Of a stretch of 64,000 nucleotides of DNA, positions 26,990 through 35,061 are shown one piece after another; position 1 is the first letter of the stretch, and every line of letters begins with the position of its first letter. Where the stretch lies: positions 1-64,000 of the forward strand of contig NZ_AGTS01000090.1 of NCBI RefSeq assembly GCF_000238595.1, given 5' to 3'. This stretch comes from Acidovorax sp. NO-1 (GTDB lineage Bacteria; Pseudomonadota; Gammaproteobacteria; Burkholderiales; Burkholderiaceae_C). Under the pieces are notes generated by a model. That model was given only the letters and a program-made list of their open reading frames with translations, ran no database searches and was not told the origin of the DNA. The translations under genes were made by a program, and so were the position numbers.

Positions 26990-27001
26990 GCCCTATAGGG
27001 C
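26990..27001. promoter_or_regulatory. Operator-like palindrome between xre and DUF2958
   Basis: GCCCTATAGGGC is a perfect 12-bp palindrome. A TACAAT hexamer at 27002-27007 directly follows and could be the -10 of a rightward promoter, so the XRE protein bound here would block it. The 260 bp to the DUF2958 start contain repeated GTGCTTTTACG / GCGCTTTCACG / GTGCTTTTGCG units but no convincing gene. Confidence 0.5.
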
Positions 27002-27262
27002 TACAATCTATAGTGTTCGCTTCTTGTGGTTTGCCGCATTTGTGCTTTTACGAAACTCCGCATGTGTGGATTCCCACAGAGGCACGGAACTGCAACCGTG
27101 GTTTTCCTCAAACCCGCCAATGCGGCTTTGCGCTTTCACGCTTGGGCGGTTTCGATGCAAGGCGCATCCGTGCTTTTGCGCACACGCTTGACGATGGTTT
27201 GCGTTTGCGTATTGGGGATCGAGGCGTGCGAGCGCATCATGCGCGTTGAGGGGGATTCAGCC

Positions 27263-27613
27263 ATGACCGAACCACTCACCACCGATCAGGAGCGTGCGCA
27301 GTTGCTGGCCAACGGCAGGGATCGCGCGGCGGGCCGCGCCATCGACCCGCTGCCTGTGGTGCGGCTGTTCACGCCCGATGCACACGCCACCTGGCTGCTG
27401 GCCGCGCTTGATCCTGCCGATGGCGATACCGCTTTCGGAGTCATGGATGTGGGGATCGGTATGCCCGAGCTGGGCCACATCAAGCTGTCCGATCTGGCCT
27501 CCATCGTCGGCCCGAACAAACTGCCGGTGATGCGGGATCGGTATTTCCAGGCGGTGCGCCCGCTGTCTGAATATCTGCGGCTGGCCCAGGAAAACGGCTC
27601 CATCGTCGATTGA
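27263..27613 (+). CDS. DUF2958 domain-containing protein
   Basis: A 116-residue protein matching the DUF2958 pattern: PVVRLFTPDAHATWLLAALDPADGDTAFGVMDVGIGMPELGHIKLSDL, ending DRYFQAVRPLSEYLRLAQENGSIVD. Members are common on ICEs and plasmids and have no known activity. The ATG at 27263 has a GAGGGGGA ribosome site. An in-frame extension back to 27026 exists but has Cys-rich, improbable sequence. Confidence 0.85.
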   Translation: MTEPLTTDQERAQLLANGRDRAAGRAIDPLPVVRLFTPDAHATWLLAALDPADGDTAFGVMDVGIGMPELGHIKLSDLASIVGPNKLPVMRDRYFQAVRPLSEYLRLAQENGSIVD

Positions 27614-27947
27614 GCCGTTCGCACCACGGCGTGGCTGGGCGGATTGAGGCTATTTTCGTCTGGCTTCAGACCTGTCAGGTCTTAATCCAGACTGTTGCAG
27701 CGAATGAGTGTTATTCAGGCGCGAACGGCCATGATGGCGAGTGCAATTTCTGGCACGGTGGTTCTCGCAGGAAACGAGATTTTTCTGGCGCCGACACCGC
27801 ATTCAGACGATTAGCGCAATGTACTGGATTCATATCGTCTTGACACGAAATTTACGGCTCATCCATGTTTCTAACGATTGGATATTTAATGCAGTAATCC
27901 GTGCGCGGTAATGGCGCTGCTCCTGCGATTCGACAGGAGCTTGTGTC
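27614..27947. other. AT-richer intergenic region with a 31-bp palindrome
   Basis: A 334-bp gap without a gene, less GC-rich than its surroundings. At 27660-27690 the arms CTGGCTTCAGACCTG and CAGGTCTTAATCCAG flank a single T, with 13 of 15 bases paired. It could be a terminator for DUF2958 or an operator. CGACAGGAGC just before 27948 is the ribosome site of the next gene. Confidence 0.55.
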
Positions 27948-28700
27948 TTGGCCGAACCTCACCATCTTGCGCAGTGGTATCCGACTGCGGCGTACCTCTA
28001 CATCCTGGGCCTCGATGCCCTCGCGCTGGCCTGGGAGTACCTGCGCCGCCATCCCGAATACCGACTCGACTGGCTGCGCCGTCATCGCCGCTCCGATGCT
28101 GCACATCGCTGGGGCTTGCGCCTGCTGGAAGACCCGGCCCTGGATGCGCGGGACGCGCAGCCGGCCTGGCTGCCAGGCTCCGATGCCGTGGTGCAGCTTT
28201 ACCCCGACGCTGATCCACCGGTGGATGCCGAGCCCTTCGCGTTCTGGCGCATCCCTGGCCACAAGCAACTGCTGCACGACGGCAAGGGGCTGGCGCTGAT
28301 CGCGCGCAGTCCGGGCCGCTGCCTGCGCTTTGCGCTGGCGCCCGGTCTGGAGGACGGCATGGCTGTCGCCCATGCCTACCGCAGTCGCGGTGCGACGCAT
28401 ACGCCCGACACGCCCGCGCCTATGGCGCGGCCCAGGCCGCCGCCTGTGGCGCTGCTGGAACTGCACACGCTGCAGGCGCTCGACGCCACCCTCACGGGTG
28501 CGTCCTTGCGCGAGGTGGCCGAAGGGCTGTTCGGCGCCGATGCCGTGGCGGCCGACTGGCACGCCGACGGCGAGCTGCGCGCCCGCGTGCGCCGCTTGGT
28601 GCGCCGGGGCACTGCGCTGATGCGTGGCGGCTACCGCCGCCTAGCACAGATTGATGTGCCTGGGAAGGGACGTTTTGCAGTGGACGCAAAACGTCCCTGA
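27948..28700 (+). CDS. DUF2285 domain-containing protein (ICE regulator-like)
   Basis: A 250-residue protein with an N-terminal DUF6499-like part (WYPTAAYLYILGLDALALAWEYLRRHPEYRLDW) and a C-terminal DUF2285 region (LLELHTLQALDATLTGASLREVAEGLFGADAV.. RVRRLVRRGTALMRGGYRRL). The latter has a helix-turn-helix look and is thought to act in transcription of ICE genes. The start is TTG at 27948, 8 bp after an AGGAG; no better ATG exists. It heads the rightward DUF2285-AlpA-repA-parA-DUF2840-traF-rlxS run. Confidence 0.88.
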   Translation: MAEPHHLAQWYPTAAYLYILGLDALALAWEYLRRHPEYRLDWLRRHRRSDAAHRWGLRLLEDPALDARDAQPAWLPGSDAVVQLYPDADPPVDAEPFAFWRIPGHKQLLHDGKGLALIARSPGRCLRFALAPGLEDGMAVAHAYRSRGATHTPDTPAPMARPRPPPVALLELHTLQALDATLTGASLREVAEGLFGADAVAADWHADGELRARVRRLVRRGTALMRGGYRRLAQIDVPGKGRFAVDAKRP

Positions 28701-28783
28701 GCAAGAGGGCTTCGTTTTCTGAGACTGCCTCCATCCGGTTGCGCTGTGTGGCCGGAGCTTTGAAAGCTATGGAGGTTCTTGCC

Positions 28784-29065
28784 ATGCGTCCTGCTCCCTT
28801 GCGGCCTGCCGCCGCTCCGATCGCTTCCGCTGCGCAGCCGCAGCGCTACCTGACCAACGACGAAGCCGCAGACTACCTGCGGCTATCGCCGCGCACGCTG
28901 GAAAAGCAGCGCGTGTTGGGTGGCGGGCCTAAGTTCCGCAAGTTCGGCCGTCGCGTCATGTACGCCGTGGCCGACCTCGATGCCTGGGCTGCGGATCGCA
29001 GCTTCGAGAGCACGTCCGATCCCGAATACGCCGAGCACCATTCGGCAGACAGCCGTGCGCGCTGA
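28784..29065 (+). CDS. AlpA/MerR-type DNA-binding protein (excisionase-like)
   Basis: A 93-residue protein with a winged HTH of the AlpA/excisionase type: RYLTNDEAADYLRLSPRTLEKQRVLGGGPKFRKFGRRVMYAVADLDAWA. The ATG at 28784 lies 8 bp behind GGAGG. It is the only candidate directionality factor in the element, though in this position of Tn4371-like ICEs it is more often taken as a regulator. It lies 14 bp before repA. Confidence 0.85.
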   Translation: MRPAPLRPAAAPIASAAQPQRYLTNDEAADYLRLSPRTLEKQRVLGGGPKFRKFGRRVMYAVADLDAWAADRSFESTSDPEYAEHHSADSRAR

Positions 29066-29079
29066 CCGCTGGCGCGCGG

Positions 29080-29949
29080 ATGGCCTTCGCCATGTCCAGC
29101 CCTGCGCTGCCGTCCCGGCAGCGGCCCGTGCCGGAGCGCGAGCAGCTCGATCTGTTTCGCGCCTTGCCGGGCGACATGGTGCCGCGCGACAGTCAGGACT
29201 TGATGGCCTTTCCGTTTTTCTCGCTGGCGAAGTCGCGGCGCGTGGCGCCGATCGACTTCCAAGCCGGCGGCATCACGATCCGCGTGGAGGGCACGCAGGA
29301 GCATGGCATCGCCACGATTTGGGATGCCGACATCCTGATCTGGGCCGCCAGCCAGATCGTGGAGGCGCGCGACGCGGGCTTGCGCCCGTCGCGGCTGATG
29401 CAGGCCACGCCCTACGAAATCCTGCGCTTTATCGGCCGCGGTACGTCGCTGCGCGACTACCAGCGCCTCAAGGCCGCGCTGGATCGCCTGCAATCCACTA
29501 CGGTGGCCACGTCGATCCGCGAGACGACCGGACGGCGGCTGCACCGCTTCTCGTGGATCAACGAGTGGAAGGAACTCGCCGATGCCAAGGGCACGCCCTT
29601 GGGTATCGAGCTGATCCTGCCAGACTGGTTCTATGGTGGCGTGCTGGATGCGGCGCTGGTGCTGACCATCGACCCGGCGTATTTCCGGCTCACAGGTGGT
29701 ATCGAGCGATGGCTGTACCGACTGGTGCGCAAGCACGGCGGGCGGCAGCCGGGCGGGTGGCAATTCGACTTCCGGCACCTGCACCGCAAGTCGGGCAGTG
29801 CCACGCGCTTTTCGGACTTCGCCTACGACCTGCGCGCGCTGGTCGCGCGGCAGTCGTTGCCGGGCTACGCCCTGGGCATCGAGCGGATGCCAGGCGATGG
29901 AGCGGAACTGCTGACCTTCCGTGCCGTGCCGCCCACGGCACGGGGATAA
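29080..29949 (+). CDS. repA: Replication initiator protein A (RepA)
   Basis: A 289-residue RepA-family initiator: MAFPFFSLAKSRRVAPIDFQAGGITIRVEG, then a winged-helix region (TPYEILRFIGRGTSLRDYQRLKAALDRLQSTTVATSIRE), then RLTGGIERWLYRLVRKHGG. It is expected to bind the iterons found just downstream (29974-30040) and allow plasmid-like replication of the excised element. It is followed by parA, giving a replication-partition module. Confidence 0.9.
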   Translation: MAFAMSSPALPSRQRPVPEREQLDLFRALPGDMVPRDSQDLMAFPFFSLAKSRRVAPIDFQAGGITIRVEGTQEHGIATIWDADILIWAASQIVEARDAGLRPSRLMQATPYEILRFIGRGTSLRDYQRLKAALDRLQSTTVATSIRETTGRRLHRFSWINEWKELADAKGTPLGIELILPDWFYGGVLDAALVLTIDPAYFRLTGGIERWLYRLVRKHGGRQPGGWQFDFRHLHRKSGSATRFSDFAYDLRALVARQSLPGYALGIERMPGDGAELLTFRAVPPTARG

Positions 29950-29973
29950 ACGGTACGCAGTCTGTGGACGGGC

Positions 29974-30040
29974 TCGTGCTATCAGGAGTACGGGGTATCG
30001 TGCTATCGGGAGTACGACCCTCGTGCTATCAGGAGTACGG
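29974..30040 (+). repeat. Three iterons, candidate replication origin
   Basis: Three 20-bp direct repeats with core CGTGCTATCAGGAGTACG lie at 29974-29993, 29998-30017 (A to G change, so CGGGAG) and 30021-30040, with 23-24 bp periodicity. They start 24 bp after the repA stop. Phased iterons next to a RepA gene are the usual mark of an oriV. Confidence 0.8.
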
Positions 30041-30181
30041 ATCGGCCGCAAAGCCGCGCCAGCATTGGGTTTGCGGCCCCCTTAACTTATCTAACGTAAT
30101 TCATCTAACTGGTAGTAGAAGCGCCGCGCCTTGGTGGACAACCGCCAAACGGCACGCGCGGGCCTGCGCATCCAGCCATCG

Positions 30182-30218
30182 AAAAGCCGGTTTTGCAGGC
30201 CGATCAAAACCCGGTTTT
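30182..30218 (+). promoter_or_regulatory. Paired partition-type sites upstream of parA
   Basis: AAAAGCCGGTTTT (30182-30194) and AAAACCCGGTTTT (30206-30218) are near-palindromic repeats 24 bp apart, ending 20 bp before the parA ATG. They are good candidates for a ParA operator or a parS-like centromere. Confidence 0.6.
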
Positions 30219-30238
30219 CCAGCAGGGAGGGCCAGGCC

Positions 30239-30877
30239 ATGATCGTCGCGCTGCTCAATCAGAAAGGCGGCGTGGGCAAGACCACGCTCGCCACCCACAT
30301 CGCCGGCGAGCTGGCGATGCGCGGGCAGTCGGTCATCCTGCTGGACGCCGACCCGCAGGGCTCCGCGCTGGACTGGACGCAGCGCCGCAGCCAGCAAGGT
30401 CTTCCAAGGCTGTTCAGCGCCGTGGGCCTTGCGCGCGAAACCCTGCACCAGGAAGCGCCAGAACTCGCCAGGCGGGCCGATCATGTTGTCATCGATGGGC
30501 CGCCGCGCGTCGCCGCCTTGGCGCGCTCTGCGCTGCTGGCGGCCGAGCGCGTGCTGATCCCGGTGCAGCCCAGCCCCTACGACCTGTGGGCCAGTGCCGA
30601 GATGGTGGCGCTGATCCGCGAGGCGCAGGTATTTCGGCCTGCGCTGCGCGCGGCCTTCGTCATCAACCGGCGCGTGGGCTGCACCGTGATCGGGCGCGAA
30701 GCGCGCGGCGCGCTGGCCGAGCAGCCGCTACCCGCGCTGCGCGCTGAGGTGCGCCAGCGCATCGTCTTCGCCGACAGCGTGGCTGCTGGCCGGCTGGTAC
30801 GCGAGACGGCGCCGGACAGCGCTGCTGCGCGCGAAATCACCGCGCTGGTCGATGAACTGCTGCGGTGGCCGTCATGA
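30239..30877 (+). CDS. parA: ParA family partition ATPase
   Basis: A 212-residue deviant-Walker ATPase: MIVALLNQKGGVGKTTLATHIA with the KGGVGKTT P-loop (residues 9-16), then VILLDADPQGSALDW and DHVVIDGPPRVAALAR. It is a small ParA without an N-terminal HTH, as on ICEs. GGGAGG precedes the ATG at 30239. It would move or segregate the circular element. No canonical parB is present; the next small gene may serve as partner. Confidence 0.92.
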   Translation: MIVALLNQKGGVGKTTLATHIAGELAMRGQSVILLDADPQGSALDWTQRRSQQGLPRLFSAVGLARETLHQEAPELARRADHVVIDGPPRVAALARSALLAAERVLIPVQPSPYDLWASAEMVALIREAQVFRPALRAAFVINRRVGCTVIGREARGALAEQPLPALRAEVRQRIVFADSVAAGRLVRETAPDSAAAREITALVDELLRWPS

Positions 30878-31158
30878 CCGCGAAGCCGCCACCAAGCAGC
30901 AAACGCGCTGCCAGGCGCGTAGGCATCGGTATGCGCCCGCCCGCGAATCCGCACGCCGAGGCGTGGATTCGCCAGGGCGACGCCGATGCGTTCAACAAAG
31001 GCGACCTCTACACGGCTCGCCTGACCCTCGACATCACGCCCGCCATGCGGGCGCGCATCAAGGTTTCGGCCTTCACGCAAGGCGTGACGGTGGCCGGCCT
31101 GCTGCGTGGCCTGTTGGACAGGGAGTTTCCAGAACACCACAGGGGGAACACACCATGA
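30874..31158 (+). CDS. Small basic protein, possible ParA partner (ribbon-helix-helix-like)
   Basis: A 94-residue protein overlapping the parA stop by ATGA. The C-terminal half (TARLTLDITPAMRARIKVSAFTQGVTVAGLLRGLLDREFPE) has the strand-helix-helix pattern of ribbon-helix-helix DNA-binding proteins that partner ParA ATPases. The N-terminus is basic and Pro-rich. It could bind the repeats at 30182-30218. Assignment as partner rests on context. Confidence 0.75.
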   Translation: MTAKPPPSSKRAARRVGIGMRPPANPHAEAWIRQGDADAFNKGDLYTARLTLDITPAMRARIKVSAFTQGVTVAGLLRGLLDREFPEHHRGNTP

Positions 31159-31700
31159 CTGCATCCGCTTTGCCTGCCGCTGATGCGGCCACGGCTGCAC
31201 CGTCGCCGTCGCTCGCTGTGCTCGTGGCGCGGCCCACATCCCCGCCGCTGACGCGCGTTTCGCTGGCCTACGTTGAGCACCGTTTCAAGCTCTACTTGCG
31301 CTTTGGCGAACCGGCGCGCACGCTGCGGCTCGACCGCTGGCGCAGCGTCGCCATGTTCCTGCCGAATGCCATGCTCTGCCGCATCCGCTGGCAGTCCAAT
31401 GACTTCGGCACCGTTCGCTGGCAGCTCATGGTGATGCAGGCTTGCACTCCGCTGGACGCGGCGCAGCGCATTCCCGGCGTGCGGCCGGGCGCGCGCCTGC
31501 TGCTGCACGCCGAAGGCGACAGGAGCGTGCGCGCCGTGCTGGAGCGCATCGACGCCATCGAGGTGCTGGGCATCGCGCCTGTCGGCGTCTCGCCCGCGTA
31601 CTGGCGCACGCTCGCCAACCGGCTCGCTGCGCGCCTGCCGCTGCCCGAATACACCGCCGAACGGCACGCCGCCTGGCTGGCCGGGAGGACGTTGCCATGA
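31155..31700 (+). CDS. DUF2840 domain-containing protein
   Basis: A 181-residue protein of the DUF2840 family, found almost only in ICE/plasmid transfer regions between parA and traF: VSLAYVEHRFKLYLRFGEPARTLRLDRWRSVAMFLPNAMLCRIRWQSNDFGTVRWQL. The function is unknown. It overlaps its neighbours by ATGA on both sides, so translation of parA through traF is probably coupled. Confidence 0.88.
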   Translation: MTASALPAADAATAAPSPSLAVLVARPTSPPLTRVSLAYVEHRFKLYLRFGEPARTLRLDRWRSVAMFLPNAMLCRIRWQSNDFGTVRWQLMVMQACTPLDAAQRIPGVRPGARLLLHAEGDRSVRAVLERIDAIEVLGIAPVGVSPAYWRTLANRLAARLPLPEYTAERHAAWLAGRTLP

Positions 31701-32284
31701 CCGCCGTTTCCACTGCCGGTATCGTGCCGCATCCTCGCTCGCGCCTGCGCGCTCGCATCGTGCTGGCAGGCTTGTCCGCATGCGGCCTCGCTGCGCTGGC
31801 CTGGGCGGCTTTTGTGCAGCCGCTGCCGCGCTTGGTCTACAACCCGACCGACAGCGTGGCGGTCGGCTGGTATCGCGTCGATCCACTCGACCATCGCGCC
31901 AGCTCGCCACCACGTCCGTTGTCCGTTGGCAGCATCGTGCTGGTGCCGCTGCCCGCCGCGGCTATCGCACTCGCTGCGCAGCGCGGCTACCTGCCGACGC
32001 GCATCCCGCTGCTTAAGCGCGTGGGCGCGGTCGCACCGCAGGAGGTGTGCATCACTGGGGGCTGCGTTCGCATCGACGGCGTGCCTTCGGTCGCCGTGCT
32101 GCCCGCTGATCGGCTGGGGCGTCCGCTGCCGTCCTGGCAGCAGTGCCGCCGCCTGCGGCCTGGCGAACTATTCCTGCTCAGCGTCACCAATCCGGCGTCA
32201 TTCGACAGCCGGTATTTCGGGCCGGTCAACGCGAGCGCCGTGATCGGCGTCGCGCATCCGGTCTGGCTGGAATCCCGACCATGA
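31697..32284 (+). CDS. traF: Conjugal transfer S26-family peptidase TraF
   Basis: A 195-residue membrane-anchored serine peptidase. One N-terminal helix (IVLAGLSACGLAALAWAAFV, 21-40) precedes YNPTDSVAVGWYR with catalytic Ser53. The general base Lys107 lies in LLKRVGAVAPQEVC, and GELFLLSVTNPASFDSRYFGPV near the end is the S26 box. In conjugation systems TraF matures and cyclizes the pilin. Its substrate (trbC) is missing from this remnant, so it probably has no remaining job. Confidence 0.9.
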   Translation: MTAVSTAGIVPHPRSRLRARIVLAGLSACGLAALAWAAFVQPLPRLVYNPTDSVAVGWYRVDPLDHRASSPPRPLSVGSIVLVPLPAAAIALAAQRGYLPTRIPLLKRVGAVAPQEVCITGGCVRIDGVPSVAVLPADRLGRPLPSWQQCRRLRPGELFLLSVTNPASFDSRYFGPVNASAVIGVAHPVWLESRP

Positions 32285-32744
32285 TGGCCGCCGACTCGCT
32301 GCACGTCGCCGTGCATCTCATCGTGCCATCGGGCGTGTCGTGCTGCTGGCCTTCGTCGTGTCGTCGCGCGTGCAGTGCGAGCGCATCCGTGTCGCACTTC
32401 GCGCTGCCTTCGGCGCAGCCGTCCCATGTGCAGGCGCCTTGCCTCGAACGCGCCCGGCTTGCGGCCCTCATCGCGCTGGTTCACGCGTTCGCCGGCGCGC
32501 TGGCTGCTCACGCAGCAGCGCCGCAGGGCCGCCGCTGCCCGGAGCGCCAGCGGAGGGCAAAGGCGGAAGGCAAGATAAAAGGTCGCGGCACTTCGTTGAC
32601 CGCAAAGCTTGTCTGCACGTGTGTTGGGCACGGCACGCGCCAGGGAGCGGCACCGTGCCGTGCCGGTATGCAATACCGCATCGGCGCTGCTGTTGCCGCG
32701 TGCCTCGCGCGCTGGGCTGCGCTGCCGCTGGATGGGGGCCTCCC
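32285..32744 (+). other. Gene-free region before rlxS, candidate oriT
   Basis: A 460-bp stretch without a convincing gene. An inverted repeat GGCACGGCA (32627-32635) / TGCCGTGCC (32656-32664), with a 20-bp space, lies 80-118 bp before the relaxase ATG. The sequence GCAAGATAAAAGGTCGCGGC just upstream is a local AT-rich island. Relaxase genes commonly sit next to their oriT, so a nick region here is plausible; no experimentally known nic consensus is recognised. Confidence 0.4.
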
Positions 32745-34697
32745 ATGAGCCGCAGCGACGACGACCGTTTCCGCGTTCGGCCAGGCACGCCCAAGCAGCG
32801 CGGCGACCGCTTCATCACCCAGGTTCTGCGCCAAGCCAGCAAGGCGGGCGCGAAGGCCACCCCCAAGGCAGCATCCAAGGCCGGCCGCCAGCCGGGCGCC
32901 CGGCTCGGGCGCGGCCATGTGGCGGCGCGTTTCGCCGGCGCCAGGCTGGCGCCCAATGCCCGCCGCGTGGCGATCAAGGCCCGGCTGGTGAACCTCGCCA
33001 AGGCCGGAGCGCGCTCCACCGCCGCGCACCTGCGTTACATCGAGCGCGAAGGCGTGGACCGCCAGGGCGGCCGAGGCCGTGCCTACGGGCCAACCACCGA
33101 TGCCGCCGACCTCGATGCCTTCAAGGAGCGCAGCCAGGACGACCGCCACCAGTTCCGCTTGATCGTCTCGCCCGAGGACGCCGGGCAGCTGGACGACCTG
33201 CGCACCTACACCCGCCACCTGATGGCCCGCATGGAAGCCGACCTAGGCACGCGCCTGGAGTGGGTGGCCGTGGACCACTGGAACACCGACAACCCGCACA
33301 CCCACGTCGTGCTGCGCGGCAAGGACGACACCGGCAAAGACCTCATCATCGCCCGCGACTACATCGCCGAAGGCATGCGCATGCGCGCCTCGGAACTGGC
33401 GACCGAATGGCTGGGGCCGCGCACCGAACTGGAGATCCAGCGCGGCATGGCGCGCGAAGTCGATCAGGAGCGGTGGACCAGCCTGGACCGCACACTGCAG
33501 CGCGAGGCGGTGGACGGCCTGCTGACGCCGCAGGCCCTGGCCCAGCCCCGGCTGCAGCGCCAGCGGCAGATGATCATCGCCCGCCTGCAGCGCTTGCAGC
33601 GCATGGGGCTGGTCACCGAGCAGCAGCCCGGAACCTGGGCCATCCACGCCGATGCCGAGCCCACCCTGCGCGCCCTGGGCGAGCGCGGCGACATCATCCG
33701 CACCTTGCAGTGGGCCATGGGCGGTCGGCAGCGTGAACTGGCCGTGTTTGAGCCCGGCGAGGAGGCCCGCGCCATCGTCGGCCGTGTGGCCGACAAGGGC
33801 CTGGCCGACGAGCTGTACGACAAGGGCTATCTGGTCATCGACGGGACCGACGGCAAGGCGCACTACGTGGCGCTGCCGCCGCGCACGGAACTGGAGCAAT
33901 TCCCGGCCGGGGCGGTGGTGGAGGTGAAGGGGACAACGGAGGTACGTGCCGCCGACTGCACCATCGCGGCCCTGGCGGTGGACGGCCTTTACCGCACGGA
34001 CCAACACCTGGCCCTGGCACAGGCTGCGCCTGGCCGCGACCCCGCCGAGGTGGTCGCGGCCCACGTGCGCCGGCTCGAAGCCCTGCGCCGCGCCGGCATC
34101 GTGGAGCGCATTGCCGAAGGCATCTGGCAGGTGCCGCCCGATCTGCCCGATCGGGGCCGCCAGCATGACGCCCAGCGCCTGGGCGGCGGCGTGGCGGTGG
34201 ACCTGAAATCCCACCTGCCCATCGAGCGCCAGGCCCGCGTGATCGGCGCTACCTGGCTGGACCAGCAACTGATCGGCGGCGGCCAGGGCCTGGGTGAACT
34301 GGGCTTCGGCAGCGAAGTGCGCAGCGCGCTCCAGCAGCGGGCCGACTTCCTCGCCGAGCAGGGCCTGGCCGAGCGTCGCGGCCAACGCGTTGTCCTCGCG
34401 CGCAACCTGCTGGCGACGCTGCGCGGGCGCGAACTAGCGAAGGCAGCGGAGGGCATCGCAGCCGAAACGGGCCTGGAGCACCGCCCGGTAGCCGACGGCC
34501 AGCGCGTGGCCGGCACCTACCGGCGCAGCATCCAACTGGCCAGTGGACGCTTCGCCGTGCTCGACGACGGTCTGGGTTTCAGCTTGGTGCCGTGGAAACC
34601 AGTAATCGAGCAGCGGCTGGGGCAGCAGATCGCCGCAACAGTGCACGGGAGCGGGCTATCCTGGGAAATTGGGCGCAAACAAGGGCAGTCCATCTGA
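32745..34697 (+). CDS. rlxS: Relaxase RlxS (DUF3363, VirD2-like)
   Basis: A 650-residue relaxase/mobilization nuclease. The N-terminal nuclease part shows HLRYIEREGVDR near residues 95-106, probably carrying the nicking Tyr98. The metal-binding triad is His178, His185 and His187 in VDHWNTDNPHTHVVLRG. The long C-terminal DUF3363 part continues to the end, so the gene looks full length. It would nick oriT and pilot DNA through the mating channel. Normally traG and the trb genes follow; here none do. It is the last recognisable gene of the element. Confidence 0.92.
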   Translation: MSRSDDDRFRVRPGTPKQRGDRFITQVLRQASKAGAKATPKAASKAGRQPGARLGRGHVAARFAGARLAPNARRVAIKARLVNLAKAGARSTAAHLRYIEREGVDRQGGRGRAYGPTTDAADLDAFKERSQDDRHQFRLIVSPEDAGQLDDLRTYTRHLMARMEADLGTRLEWVAVDHWNTDNPHTHVVLRGKDDTGKDLIIARDYIAEGMRMRASELATEWLGPRTELEIQRGMAREVDQERWTSLDRTLQREAVDGLLTPQALAQPRLQRQRQMIIARLQRLQRMGLVTEQQPGTWAIHADAEPTLRALGERGDIIRTLQWAMGGRQRELAVFEPGEEARAIVGRVADKGLADELYDKGYLVIDGTDGKAHYVALPPRTELEQFPAGAVVEVKGTTEVRAADCTIAALAVDGLYRTDQHLALAQAAPGRDPAEVVAAHVRRLEALRRAGIVERIAEGIWQVPPDLPDRGRQHDAQRLGGGVAVDLKSHLPIERQARVIGATWLDQQLIGGGQGLGELGFGSEVRSALQQRADFLAEQGLAERRGQRVVLARNLLATLRGRELAKAAEGIAAETGLEHRPVADGQRVAGTYRRSIQLASGRFAVLDDGLGFSLVPWKPVIEQRLGQQIAATVHGSGLSWEIGRKQGQSI

Positions 34698-35061
34698 GTC
34701 AGGTGTCATATGGAGCTGGGCCGAGCATAGCACTGGCCGACCGAAATGCGGCAGAGTGCAAACTACTGAGAGTGTGGATCAGTTGCGTAGAGCATGTTAT
34801 GAACTCAGCCGATTGCCGATCCAAAGCTGGGTTTTGGACGCCATAGGCATGATGAAGAGCACGAAATCCAGGCAGTCAATACTTTTTGCAGTAGTCCTAT
34901 GCTGGTGCGCAGCCTCTTGCGAGATCCATTCCACCGGGAATTAATTCCTCGGTGTCAGGACAGGGTGAGTCGGACATCCACAACGCAGCCGATGGCCGAG
35001 ATGATCTTCCAGCGGCTGCGAACTCACATCAAATGGCTACGAGCGATGCCGACGCCGACCT
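34698..35061. other. Degenerate junction region behind rlxS
   Basis: A 364-bp stretch, less GC-rich than its surroundings. A frame from about 34849 reads MMKSTKSRQSILFAVVLCWC followed by AASC, which looks like a lipoprotein signal but stops after about 30 residues. It is at best a gene fragment. The right end of the ICE remnant should lie here, but no att-like repeat of the left end was seen. Confidence 0.5.

Larger units (their letters stand above)
16984..34697. mobile_element. Truncated Tn4371-family ICE remnant
   Basis: The block from the integrase to rlxS follows the module order of Tn4371-type ICEs: integrase, accessory genes, DUF932/DUF2958 region, DUF2285, AlpA, repA, parA, DUF2840, traF, rlxS. 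The genes that normally follow (traG/virD4 and trbB to trbI) are missing. The ends given are approximate: the left is placed after the rpsT terminator, the right at the end of rlxS. No attL/attR direct repeat was found by eye. The element is inferred to have lost its mating-pair apparatus; RlxS could still allow mobilization by a helper. Confidence 0.8.

Noticed and set aside
27026-27262. N-terminal extension of DUF2958
   Set aside because: The extra residues are Cys/Met-rich and match no family member; a good ribosome site precedes the ATG at 27263.
32143-32748. Possible 200-codon gene between traF and rlxS
   Set aside because: The frame overlaps the end of traF, is Ala/Arg/Cys-rich without motifs, and shows no ribosome site; the stretch is treated as non-coding with a possible oriT.
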